Shown in pieces: positions 49,308 to 62,200 of a DNA stretch of 64,000 bases. The notes under the pieces are model-generated. The model saw nothing but the letters and a program-made list of their open reading frames with translations. It was not told where the DNA came from and did no database searches. This stretch comes from Larimichthys crocea (Eukaryota; Chordata; Actinopteri; Sciaenidae), in the NCBI RefSeq assembly GCF_000972845.2, contig NC_040013.1:8458061-8522060 (forward strand), given 5' to 3'. A program made the position numbers and the translations under genes. Within the stretch, counting starts at the first letter, position 1. The number at the start of each line of letters is the position of its first letter.

Positions 49308-52300
49308 CTTGTTAGCATAGATGTCTTTTGCTTTTATTTTTTTTGTTGACATTGCACTTAGACTGGTACACGATTGTGCAAGTAAATCAAATAGACATTC
49401 ACCTTTAGAAATTGGTTGTAGACATGAGTAAACATCACTTATTATTAAGTTAGACTTTTTGATAAAGGTAGTCGTTTCATTTTATTCCAGTTGTTAGTTC
49501 AGCTGTCCTCAATTATCTTGAAAAACTTTTGAGTCAAAACAAAACAATTTCCTATAACTTACTGAAGAAGTTACTTTATCTGCAATATGAGTTAACTGAG
49601 TGGACACTTCACTGTTTTCCAACAGTGACCAAATGCAAGATTAATGCATTTCACGTTCTCTAGTGCTGACATTTCATATTGTAATGTAGGCCTTTATCAT
49701 TGTTCCTTATTTACTTGATAAAATCTGTTGTCACAGGACTGAGGCATCCACCTCTTGCTTTAGCCAAAGAAAACTTGTTGAGATATGAACAGTTTTTGTG
49801 TTAATGTGATGCAAATTCTGCTCCAGTTGTTCCAAGTGTTATTTTTGGGTAACATTGTGCCTGCCAGACAAATAAAGCTACAAACTAACAGAGAACATTT
49901 GAGAATACTGGCACTGCTACACATGATAAAAGAGAAGAAAAAAAACACTACAAAGCTAAAATATTTCCCATCACTGTGAAACTAATTGAATCCAATACAA
50001 GGGAAATTGGTGTGTACACATTGCTGTTAAGTTTCCTCTAGCTAAACCACAAAAGACATCAAGTGAGTTAATGCCACTAACATTGCCAGCCATTAAACTC
50101 GTACTTTAATTGACACCACAAAGTGTCAGCCACAAGGTTTCCAGTGCCACATCTAAAGCAGTTTTGTCAGACAACAGACGAGATACAAGAGGGATATGCA
50201 TCTTTTTATCTGCTTTACAGAAGCTAGGAGACTACAATTATTCGATGTGATGTTTACCACTAAATTTGAGTGTCTGATGTGGAGCTTAGATAGTTTGATC
50301 TTCAAAGCTATTGTGGCAAAAAAGTTTCACCAGTAGAGTGCAGAGAAAATTCTGTTCGTCATTCCAACATTTTACATTTTTGGCGGACCACAGATTTCTT
50401 AGCAGTTTCTACGACATAAGTGTCTCACTGGTTCTTTGTTCATGTACTCACATTGTTCACATTGCAATTCTCTGGTTGTTATGAGATCCAAAAGCTTACA
50501 TTGGCACATAACAGGGGCTAGAATCAATGAACAGAGGTAGACTTTGGACGACACCAAGGGCCCCTGATCTTTTGCCATTACAACCAATTTCAACAACGAC
50601 AATCATTCGAGCAGAATGCTAGACCCACATAGTTTGCTGATGACCAATTTGACCTGATTTCCATGACCCAGCAGGCTGACTCTTCTTTGCCCCCTCATCT
50701 CTATTTCTAGGGTCACTGGGGATGTTGTCGAGTCACTGGCAGTTGCCTTGTGCATGATTGACTTGTTTGCTAAATGACTATCATCTGAAGTGGCAATGCC
50801 TAGCTGGGGGCTATTGGAGTCTTTGGGGCAGACACCAGCTGCTAACTGCTACAGATAAACTGTCCCTCCCTCTGGGGATTCATATGAGCACTATGGTGGG
50901 GGAGTGGTGCTGAAGTCTGGCCAAAGACGCTCAAGGCTGTAATGACACTGAAACATCATGAGTCAGTCAGTTCTGTTCCAGCACCAGACCTATTATTCTT
51001 ATTTGACATGATGGAGGTTGAAAAGGTTCTTGCACTAGCAACTAAATGAACCTGGAATCTCGTACATGACAGATGAGAAATCTGTCCCTGACCCAATGAT
51101 AACAAACTCAAAAGTGAATCCACTAGCTGTTTCACTGTTAAATCATTGTTGGACTGCTGTAGAGGCCTCAGGGAATCCTGCTATCTTTCAGTATCACATT
51201 GTAAGATCAGTATCTAGACACTTCATGTATCTTTAGCAAAGCCACTTCTTTAACATTAGCAAACGTTGACGTACCTGACTTGAAAACATGCATGTAGAGT
51301 GACACATACTAAGTAGCATCCACATAATCCCAGTAGATTAAGATATTAGATCAATACATCACATAGTGTATCAGGGGTGCATGGTTAGTTAGTGGGTAGG
51401 ATGTCTTATCCAAATCTCTCACTTGGACAATCTTTATCTAACACTTTCTCTCTTTGTTGCCTTACAATGAAAGTGTAAACAATGAAGCTAAGATTCACAG
51501 TCTGAAATATATTCTTGCATAAATGACAGATTGGCAAAGGGTACACGAGAAAGCAAAACACATAATCTCCTAGAGAGAACCGCTTTGTACAAGAAACCAT
51601 GCACATGTGTGTACTTCCCTTCCAGCATAACATTCTGATGGCCTTGTCTCTGCTATGATTGTTGACTAGAATATAAGCCTGCATGCGTGATAATTTGAAT
51701 GCCTATCATGGAGATTTATGAGTACAAAGACTGTACCTTGTGACTGATTGTAATTAGCTATGGACTTGATGGGGCCAGTGTTTGTTCAAACACTGTATGT
51801 TGTCACTGAATTGTGCAAATCCTTTTCTTCCATGACCAGTGCTACATATTATGCTTATCCTATCTTGGTAGAATTGCACATGACCGCATTTTGACCCCAC
51901 ATTCAAGACCGAACATAGCATAGATTTGGGAAATGTATGCAAAACAAATTACATACTCAATGCTGCCATGTTTTGAGATTATACCACATGAATGGATTAA
52001 TAGGGTAACTCTTAATGTAAGAAAGACAAATTATTGCATAATTTAACATTTGTGTGTGGTCTCCTGCATGCCAAAGTGTGGCTACTCAGCTTGCAAGTTC
52101 TCTATCTGAAAACACCCACAGCTGAATATGCTCTAAAGCAGGTAGTTTCTATTCCAAAAGTTCCTCAATAGTTCTGGCCGCCGTGGTGACAGTAGAGCCA
52201 ATCTAATGGGCGGCACAATGTGGGCCCTATCAGGCCCCATCTTGGCCTTGTGTATTCCATATCTCCCGATCTCTGTTGGGGAGACATCCATCTTGATTTC

Positions 52301-53905
52301 TGCTGAGTGCCAAAAAGAAGTAGCAAGAGAATGAGAGGGGGAGATGGAGAGGAGGATGGAAGGAGGGTGTTCACCTGATAAGGCAGCTGAGAATCAGAGG
52401 AGAGGATCTTCGGGAGCATGGCCCAAACGTGCTGGAAAGAGGAACTTCATCTTTATCTAATTACCACAGGGCCGTTTTGCTGGGTTAGATAGCGTGAGCA
52501 TTTATGGTGGCTGGTTGGTATCACAGTGCTCGCCTTTACAAGCACACGAATACTCGTGCACAAACTTATGCAGATATGATTAACATTCGAATACACTTCC
52601 AGTGACGCACAGAGGTGCAAAACACACACGCCACACACACACGCACACACACATGGGGCCCAGGGCTGAGTGCCATAACAGCCCAATGAAATATATTCAG
52701 ATTAGAAAGGTGTCGCATTACTCTCTAGCCGGATGATAAATACACGGTTAGCACCATCATTAATCTTGTACCCCTCCCCACCTTCCGCCTCCAGACGTGA
52801 TGATGTAAGGGGAGGGGAGCCAGCATACACTGGATGGAGCTAGTGCCTCAGTCAGAGCTGCAGCGGTGCGGCTGGTGCATGTATTGTGCAGTGGCACTGC
52901 CTTGTTCCACTAGGTCTCGCAAGCACAAGAGGTCAGGGCATTCTGACTCATTGGGCTCGCTTGTAATGTCGTAATGTCACTGTTCGGTAAGGCAGGTTGT
53001 TCGGTTGAACCTGAGGTCTTTCTGATTCTTTATTCAGGGATCGTTGCAGTGAAAAATATATAAACCCCTCCTCTTTTGTTCTCAAGCCGTCCATATACTC
53101 TCACTGTCATTCCCTTTACATTCACCTTTCTTTCCTTTTGCTCCAGCCTCCTCTTTCTCATTCATGGCACACCGCTTTCTGCTTCCACCCTCCTTTCTTT
53201 CATCCCAAGGGTTTGATGACATATTGCCCTGAACGGCATTTCATCGTAAGTGGCCATTGTCTGACTAATGAGCAGCATGCATAAAACACTGGAGGGCTGT
53301 GAAGACAATGATAGACATACACAGAGACAGAAACACATGCTGGGCACAACGGTAGATTCACCATCAGTGGATTTAGCAGCATATTTCTCCTGCAAACACC
53401 GCTGTGTCCCTGTAGGGAGGCTTCAGACAGACAGTGGCACGCTGCCCCCAATACAAACACAGCCCTAGAGAAGGGTCAAAGGTCAAGAGCTGAGGAAATT
53501 ACGTGTGATAAATTGGCGATGGTGTCAGTAGTGTTGCGTATATGTGAATGGGGTCATCCGCCCCTTCTCCTTCACTGGTGTGTTTGATGAAGTGTACAGT
53601 CTTTGAAAGTACAGCATCCGTCTCCAGCATGCTGAAAGTCAGAATCTAAGAGGGATCCTCCCACGTATTCTCATTCAAGCAGTGCCTCTTGGGGAAAACG
53701 AGGGAAGCACTTCAATGGATTCAGTCCAAAAGGGTGACTAAATATTACAGTAAATATGGATCACTTTTTTTATAATCTATAACATCTGCTCAGATATATG
53801 GAAAATTCTCTAGTGTAAACCCTTGAATCCTCCATCTCAAGAAACTTAAAAGATGACCTCTCGTTGACTAGACTCATTATGTAATCACCAGTATGCCAAC
53901 AACAG

Positions 53906-54186
53906 TCCAACCCTATACCAAACTACTCTACATTACAATAGCTTGCTTTAAGCTTAACAAAACACTGTGTCACTGATTATATTTATCTTAATCATACAGT
54001 TTCAACAAAAAAAAAACAGATCCAACCCTATACCAAACTACTCTACATTACAATAGCTTGCTTTAAGCTTAACAAAACACTTAGTGTCACTGATTATATT
54101 TATCTTAATCATACAGTTTCAACAAATGTCACTGATTATATTTATCTTAATCATACAGTTTCAACAAAAAAAAACAGATCCAACCC
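53906..54186. repeat. Tandem repeat, two full units plus a partial third
   Basis: Unit 1 (53906-54020, 115 bp) and unit 2 (54021-54126, 106 bp) are nearly identical. Both run from TCCAACCCTATACCAAACTA through a TTTAAGCTTAACAAAACAC segment to a CATACAGTTTCAACAAA end with an A run. The third copy (54127-54178) has only the second half, from TGTCACTGATTATATTTATC to the A run, followed by TCCAACCC and then unique sequence. Differences between copies are confined to the A-run length and a two-base TA insertion in unit 2. The near identity suggests recent slippage or unequal exchange. Confidence 0.92.
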
Positions 54187-56449
54187 ATTGGAGCATTGCA
54201 AACTGTGTCCCTGAAAAGTGGTTAGACATCATATTTACAAGATGTTTTGCTGATTCAGAAGTCTTGCAGGAGGAAAGTCGAGCTGATTGAAAATTCACGG
54301 CTGATCTCACATTCCAAGGGTAATTTTTGGGGGGACTTTTTCTTATTGTTAGGAGAAACTTCAAATTCCAATCTGCAGCTGCCAAAGATACTTCGGAACT
54401 GATTTTTGTCTCCACAGATTATGGCCTTTATTTTCTTCTGTCTGCATTAAGTAATCCCAAAGACAGCAACAGGATGTGTTTCATTCTTTCCGAGACCTTT
54501 GAGCTCAACAACAAGCTTACACTGGGACTATTGTGTGAGAAGGGCCAATATAAACTGTAGTGTTTCATTGCAAGATGGCTGATTAGCCCTTAAGGGGGCT
54601 GTAAAGAATTTGGTGCCTTCGTTTGGGACTTCATTCAGGAGGCTCTCGTTAAATTAGGGTGATGAAAACTATTCTGCACACGCATCACATATAGAATCAT
54701 ATAAAACGATTCTATAATCTCACACAAAAATTGTCACGCTAACACGGTTGCTTTGTGTTGAGCCACTGTTGTTACCACTTTTTTACTGAATTTCTCAGTA
54801 GCCCCCATTCACTCTGTGCTCCATAAAATGTTGGCAAGCGGATTGGGGCTACTATAATGGTGGCTCAATGCAGAAATAAACTTGTTTTACTGCTGCAAAC
54901 AAAGTGATGTGACCTGGAAAGGTTGTATTTTTTGCTGGGATAATGACTGTATTTTAGAGTCAGGTCTCAGCGTGAACTCTAATTACTTGTCTGGGGCCAC
55001 TGAGCTACATTGGTCTCGAGCACTTAGTAATGAAGTCCATATTGGTTCCATGTTTATTAAACAGAGCGTGACTGTCTCGTGAAAAATATCCTGGATTTAT
55101 CTTTGCTCGAGAACTCGGATTGGTATCCTGTGGGTTTTGATATTTAAGTAAAACAATGTGAGGGCCTGGAATTCAAGTGCGTACCTGTCACTTCTACCAT
55201 GCAAAGGTCTACTATATCATGGACGTTTTATCATTGTTTATTCATCTTCCAACAATCATCACAGCAATTGAATCGTCATTTAATGTGAATCATTATGAAC
55301 AATATGTGTCCATCATATTACTGGAGCCAAATTCTTAACCAAACATTATCAAACTCTGCCACAAGGTTGAAAGAGATACTCATTTTTTTTTTTTAAGAAA
55401 ATGTCCTTTGACTTTCATATTTTATATGATTTCATTATCCACACTCTGCAGAACTGGCTTCCAGTTAACTTAATCACTGTGACACCCATTTCTCATAAAT
55501 ATGCAAATACAATACAGACATTTTGAGTACTCCCAGAGCAAAAGGGACTTTAGGCAACGACTTGCCGAAGACCCTTTCTCAAATCTCAAGTCATGTCTTT
55601 TGAAAATTATGAAGTTTCTGGGTTCCCACAGCAACATGTTTTGCCAAAACACAGCATGCTTGCTTGTCACAGTAAATTTAATCATACAAAATGGGAGCAC
55701 TCTGTGCAGCTCTCATCGCTGCCACTTCTTTTGAGTGGTTTTGTTTCCACTGTGGTTAGAATTGAAGCAGATAGAGGGGAGGCACAACAAAGACTTAAAA
55801 AAAAAAACATCACTGCAATCTTAATGAAAATAATATCGTAAAAATGGGGGTCTGGTTATATAGCCAGAAATATAATTTTACACTCAGGTCCTTTGTGTCC
55901 CTCTAGACAACTGGCTCGCTAGTAAAACAGCCCTCCAGAGACTGAAAGGCGGCACGGATTTGTGAGATGGTAGGGAAAAATAAAAGGGACATAAGGCAAG
56001 AGAAGGGGATCTGTAGGGGTATTAAGGAATTGCACTTGGCTTGTGCCTTATCCCACTGTACATTCCAGTGGTGTGCAAAACTTTACAGTCCTCAGCCAAC
56101 AAAAAGCTTAGAGTTTGGTAGTCTGTGTTGCAACTACTACTCCCTGTGAGAAAGACCATGTCAATCCATTTTCTGTCAGCTGTCTTGTCTCGCCTCTGTG
56201 TATCCGCTTGCGTTCCCGCTGATCTACTTAATCTCTGACAGGGGGCAGAGCTTGTGGACTAACAGCTGGGAAATCTGTGCCCCCTGCTGCTCTTGCGCTC
56301 CTCCTCTTCCTCCTCCTCCCGCCACCCACTCTTTCTCCCTCTCACTGCCCCTACCAGGTTGGCCCTACTGACGGCTAATAAAAGAAGCGGCCCTTGACTG
56401 TGAACAGCTGGGTTCCTGTGATCCAACTCGGCAAGTGGCTCGCTGAGGC

Positions 56450-56477
56450 TTTTTTTTTTTTTTTTTTTTTTTTTTTT
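56450..56477. repeat. T28 run
   Basis: The longest homopolymer in the window, 28 T. It could be the tail of a minus-strand retroposed element, but I see no recognisable element body or target duplication next to it. Confidence 0.9.
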
Positions 56478-57465
56478 CCTCCGTGAACGGAATAGTAAAA
56501 CACATGAGAATGAGGATGACAAATACAGTACACAGAAAGAAAGGATTGGGATAAGTGGGGAAAAACATGGGCATAAAAGCAGGAGCCGTAAAAGAGAGAA
56601 AAGTAGGAGAACAGACACACCAGCATGCGGTGGTAATCCAGAGGAAGGGAGCTCAGAGGCTGTCTTGTCCCTGGCTTTTCATGGCCTAACCAGCTAATCA
56701 ATAGCACAGAGAAACACTATTTCAGCTGGCTCACTGAGCTCTCTGTACAGGAGAAATACTGAAAGTGCCAACTCAGTCTTTCTCTTTTTGTTTTTTTAAT
56801 TTCCTCTACAGTGTGTGACAGCAGTATCTCTTTTTAAAGTATTTCAGACACACATACACAGGAAGTGATGCATCCCGTGCAGTGGTGAGTGTGCACCTAC
56901 GCAGGAACCCGAGTTGGATGTTAGAGTGAATGCAGTGAGTGGGAGCAGCTGAAGTATGTCATTGATATTAGCAAGGCGAAAGCTCTACTGTTTATAATAG
57001 CGAGGACTGCGGTGTTCTAAGCTTTGGGTAAATACAAGAAGAATTAAATAATCAAATGTTAACCGTAAAAAAAAAAAAGAGCAGCCAACATCTCATCTAC
57101 CATTAATATAAACAAACGCGGAGAGCGGAGTGATTGCAGGAGGCTGAGAGGATTATTTTAGATATTGACCCTGCTTTGAAACTAAATTCTTTTGCTCCCT
57201 CGAGACTGCTTTGATGTGTCTTTGGGAGCGCAGAAGCTATTGGTAATGGATGAGGACCTCCCCTCTCTGCTGCTGGCATTCCAGTCTCGAGAGAGAGAGA
57301 GAGAGACGTGAGAGTGGCACCGTTTCTCTAAAGGAAGGCCTCCAGACGGGGGCATGGGTGTGGGGGCTGTGATGTGAGGGAGGCAGACCTAAATAGCTGC
57401 GCATATGACCCATCATGCCTGACCTGAGTTCTCTTATCACTGCCGTTCCATAGATATCTTTTCTA

Positions 57466-57469
<4 letters not shown>

Positions 57470-57523
<54 letters not shown>
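57470..57523. repeat. (TG)27 microsatellite
   Basis: Fifty-four uninterrupted bases of TG, the longest dinucleotide array in the window and probably highly polymorphic. Confidence 0.95.
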
Positions 57524-57524
<1 letters not shown>

Positions 57525-57640
57525 ACAAGTATGTGTGTAAAGGGGAAAGCTGGTGAGTATGAAAGACGACTCCAGATGCTCCCGGCTGGCCGTAGTCCAG
57601 TGAGGCTAATACACTTCTGCCTGCCTAATTAGAGCACACA

Positions 57641-57660
57641 CTCACACACACACACACACA
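57641..57660. repeat. (CA)n microsatellite
   Basis: About ten CA units 120 bases beyond the (TG)27 array and in the opposite orientation. Confidence 0.9.
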
Positions 57661-59139
57661 TGCACAGCCGACCCCTCCTCACCACTCATGTCCCGCTGTT
57701 TCAATGGGTTTATGGTAGGAAGAACATATGCCCCCATCTCCCCACCCCTGTGTTTTATACAGGACACACATGCAGACAGCTAAACAAACAACCTAGAGGC
57801 TTAATTACCTCATAAGGGAAGCCAGGGGTGAGGGGTGCAGATCAGTCACAGGGGCATAATGTAAAAGGATGTGCAATGTAACACAAGGAAAACGCACCGT
57901 TCTGCTGTAAGCACAACCGATTTGTGGATTTTGATTAAAGCGGTGACTCAGTAGCGAAAAAACTATTCCACAGAAAATGATCTATTATTGAAAGCCGCGT
58001 GGGAGTCTGACTAGCTCGCTTAATATCTCAGCTGCTTCATGCGAAAACACGCAAACTCAAAAGACCCCCATTGACTTGCTAAACTATAGGGTCTTCCTGT
58101 TGGCTCTCACAGACGGATACGGGCATGAATCAACATATGTAGAAACTGGATATATTTTACACGTCAACTGTAACACAAATTGCCTCGGGATGCCATACAG
58201 ACATATGCGTTTGCCACGCTGACCCTTTCTTTAGGCTGTCAAACAGCAACACGGCACTCCAGCAGCAGCAGCACTCCCTCACAACACATCATGTCAGACA
58301 TTTGCTGCCAACCTGTCAACACCAGGCTGTGTGTGGCTGCTTGATTTTCTCTTTCCTTTTTTTTTGTTTCTCTCTCTTTGTCTTATTGGCACAAATGCAT
58401 ACAACAGCACTATAACACAGCCCGTACCATCTGCATTTAGAAATCAGTTTCAATTTAAACCATGGGTTTACACACATCATTTAAAAATGGCCTATTGTTC
58501 TTTTTTCACTTTTGTCGAATTGTTGTACAACTTTTCCGTTACAATGTCTTTCCTATGATGTGTTGCAGTATTACATGTATAGTGTATTTATAACATAAAT
58601 CAATCCTATAATAAACAGTAAACAATAAACTGTATTTCCCAGACTTAGACAAGATAGGATTACAATATAGACTTTGACTACATCTACTTAATATTGTATA
58701 GAAGCAGGAATCCAAATAATGCAGGGGGGGGGGTTGTCAGTGCTTGTACATCGGTTTGCAAGTCATGTCTGACCACAAAACAAGGTCTAAAGGGGTAAAT
58801 GATAGCCTCAAAACAACACACACGGAAGCAATGCCAAATGAGGACATAGAAGGAGGGGGTGGGAGGTTCGGGGCAGCGGAGTAACAGAGAAAGAGATCCC
58901 AAGGTCAGTGTTCTGGGGCCTGCTACAGACGAGGGAAGAGAGATGGCGTGGACAGATGTCAAATGTGATAAGCGTCAGGCCTGACAAGCTCCAGCTTGGC
59001 TATCAGTTACTACTTTGGGCCCGAGGTCGGGCCGGTGCCAAGACAATGCCAACGCCTCTCTGTGACGATCAGTGCCTCCGGAGGTTGTGCAAAATGGCTG
59101 CCGCCATGCCAATGCATTATTACGAGTCACTGGCTCTGC

Positions 59140-59253
59140 TTTTTTTTTTTTTTTTTTTCCTCAAAGGAAGTGCCATCTGTGAGTGACAGCGGGGCCTCAG
59201 CCATTTATTTTGAATGCAGTAAACAAAGCTGCCTTTTTTTTTTTTTTTTTTTT
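59140..59253. repeat. Two T runs (T19 and T20)
   Basis: T runs at 59140-59158 and 59234-59253 lie 75 bases apart, each at the end of a non-repetitive segment. No shared flanking sequence is evident. Confidence 0.88.
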
Positions 59254-62200
59254 GCATTTGGAGGGTCTAGCTGCTTGCATATTACCACCAGCAAGGCTGT
59301 TTGTTGTCATGAGAGATATTAAGTGTGATGTGATGTATATCCTTTCCCCGTCTCCATTTATCTCGTCAAATCCATGCTCTCTTATAAGCATCACTCAAGC
59401 AGCAGGACAAAATAAATCCTCATTTTCACATTTGAAAGCAGGGTGGACAAAAATCCAATACTCGGGAGGATGCTTGGTCTTGGTTTAAGCATAACAGCTC
59501 ACGAGAAGAGAAAGAGGGGACATTAGGAAATAAATCAATATCAGGCCATTTACTATCATATTCTGTGGTCATTGATGATCTGTCAAACCATTTATTTTGG
59601 AGTCTGAACAGCGCAACCAAAATCATTTTCCAAAGAACTTTCTCTACATCCAAAACAAATAATGAATAACTCGCAAATCGATACAGTGTGCTTTATTGAG
59701 CTCACATGCTTGACTTGAGTCTGGCACCTGGCCCAATTGTTTTTCATTTGCCAGATATCCTCTTCGCTCCCTCCTTTGTTATGCTTTGTATCAGGCTAAA
59801 TAATAGCAAAGAAGGCAGACCTTGAATGATGTGCATATACAGTGTGTTTGGCATGAACCATAGTAGAAAGAGTATATCTGTTTTATGGATGGCAAAGCTC
59901 CGTTGCACCCTGCCAGCTCCATTGAATTACACGTTTCCAGAAAAGACAAACAAACCCAATTTCAGCAGACTGATTTGACTGTTGAATGTATAAAGGCTCA
60001 GCAGTGTGAATCAAAAACATCCGGCACCCTTGATCAGCGCCTCTCAAAGGGCCTTGGGTTTCTCAATGGAATCAGCCTTGGCAGTGCCACATCGACCCGA
60101 GTCACACCCTGCTGTTCTACTGAGTGGGGCTGAATAAAATCATCGCAGTCAGACTGAGAGCTCGCCATCGTAGGGTCAACTGCTCTGACCCCCACCGGGA
60201 GGCAAGACCCCATCTTCCTGAAGAAAAAAAAAAAGAACACCACCAGAAAAGCACCCGAATCAGCAGGACGCTAACAAAATCACTGGAAGAGAGGTTCCGC
60301 TAAGAAGTTCTGACTGACAAGGCAAACTAGCATTTTGTGCAGAATTTGACAGGGACGCAAACCCAGCTCTTTGGGGAGGTCTACTTTCAAAGAGAATTGG
60401 TCACAGGCCAAATCAGTTAGCATGTGCTGCAGAGTGTATAAGAGATGTAATTCCTTGAAATAAATGAGGCAACGAAATAGAAAAGGCAGCTGCCGTTTTT
60501 TTTAAGTGAAAAGAAACCATGCCCCCTAGGTACTACAGAAAAAAAAGCTACAGTCATGGGGTAAGTGCAGAGATGAAGCCTCTTTCATTTTCTTCCTTCG
60601 TCTCACCTAGGTGAAACTGGGGCATTCCTGTCTGCCTAAGCATGAACAAGCAGCTACCAGTACTCACTGACCCACTCAACTCCACCGTCTAAGGGTCCCT
60701 CTTGGGTCACTGCCTCGGTGTCACATGTCAGTGGATGAAAAGGAGATATTGATTACCAATAAACTCATTAAGAACTAAGAGAAGCACTTTCCACACAGAC
60801 ACAACAATTTGTTTCTGTCAAAGCAAGAGCTTAGCAGTCAGATTGCTTTCACCGATTCAGTTCACTCCTTTACCCTTTTGAACTCATTGTTTCGCAAATG
60901 AGCTGTGGCTCCATGCCATATCAACAATTTTAATATCAGCTGTCCTTAAGTATGTCTAAATCTTACGATAAACAATTAGGCAAATGCGCATAATGTGATT
61001 GCTTAACAATGAGGATAATGAAAAGATGATAATTCTGATAGCACTGAAATTCTGGCAGTGGTTACTTGCTTTGGGACACGTGCCATTATTTTAAAGAACG
61101 AGCAATTGATTACAATGTCATATATCTGCTCCCCTTGTGCTGTGCATCTGCTCTCCCTGATGTTAGCTGGCAACTGACCATAGCTGTTTCCATCCTATCT
61201 GCCTGTTTGAACATATAAGTTCTGGAAATGTATTTAGGTTACTTTATATATTTGTCCGCATTTTATTTCATTTAATTCCCCATTTCTTTTACAATGAAGT
61301 TCAAATTGCATTTATGATCCAAGACAGCCATTTTGTGTCTTCCTTTGAACCACTGGTTGGGAATCCTGTTTGCTGTACTCGGGCTGCAGGGAATTTAACT
61401 TTCCCAGCATATCAATATTAAACTGTCAAGTCACCGTGCCTTTGCACCCGCTATGGCACTTCTGCTCTTCAGGCCCTGGAAAGGATGTGCCTGAAGATCG
61501 AGATACCAACTGAGGATGTAGATGGCTACTGTTATCGCAGCTCTGCCATTAATAAGATCACCCGTTGGCTTGTGTCCTGGGGTTTCTTTATGTGTTATCA
61601 TGCTTCGGGACAATCTAAATGAAACGCTGCTGGAAATATGGCGCCACTGTGACAGGGGGTAAAAATGGGAGGAAATGTCATGGGCCATGGTGTCAGTGTG
61701 GTTAATCGAAAATAATGGCCAGCAATTTATAGTTGCCGTCCTGACCAGCACTGGATGTACTGATGCAGGAGATCGAATTTTAATGTGTACATTCCATCAC
61801 TTCATACAGGCTACTGATGTTTAGGCCCCGGCCAGACGGCACATGAATCTATGGACGGATGTTATCGTAGAGCCGTAATAAACTGGGAAACGCTCTAAAA
61901 ACAGACTCTGCTGAGTTGTGAATGTGTGTTTGTGTGCGGCAGCACATATGTTATAGAACCTTGTTAAACATTTAGGTGATTTGACAGTCATCTGATTTCC
62001 ACCTGCGGCAATTGTAATAAATAAACTCAAAAGGGAGAGGGAGGAGGTAAGCTCATGGGAGATGCAAATGAAGGCCACCTGCTGTGTTGTTGAAACCACA
62101 GGGAACCGTGAGACCCATCAGTATTTTTCCTCATATGACAAGAGTCCATCTAATCTTCCTTCCTTCCTGCTTATTCCAACTGTGCTCCCCCGGTGTTAAA

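Noticed and set aside
53906..54186. CRISPR-like array
   Set aside because: Units are contiguous, with no spacers, and only 2.5 copies exist; this is a simple tandem repeat in eukaryotic DNA.
59197..59394. T runs at 59140 and 59234 as tails of retroposed genes
   Set aside because: No coding remnant, target duplication or known SINE body could be seen beside them.
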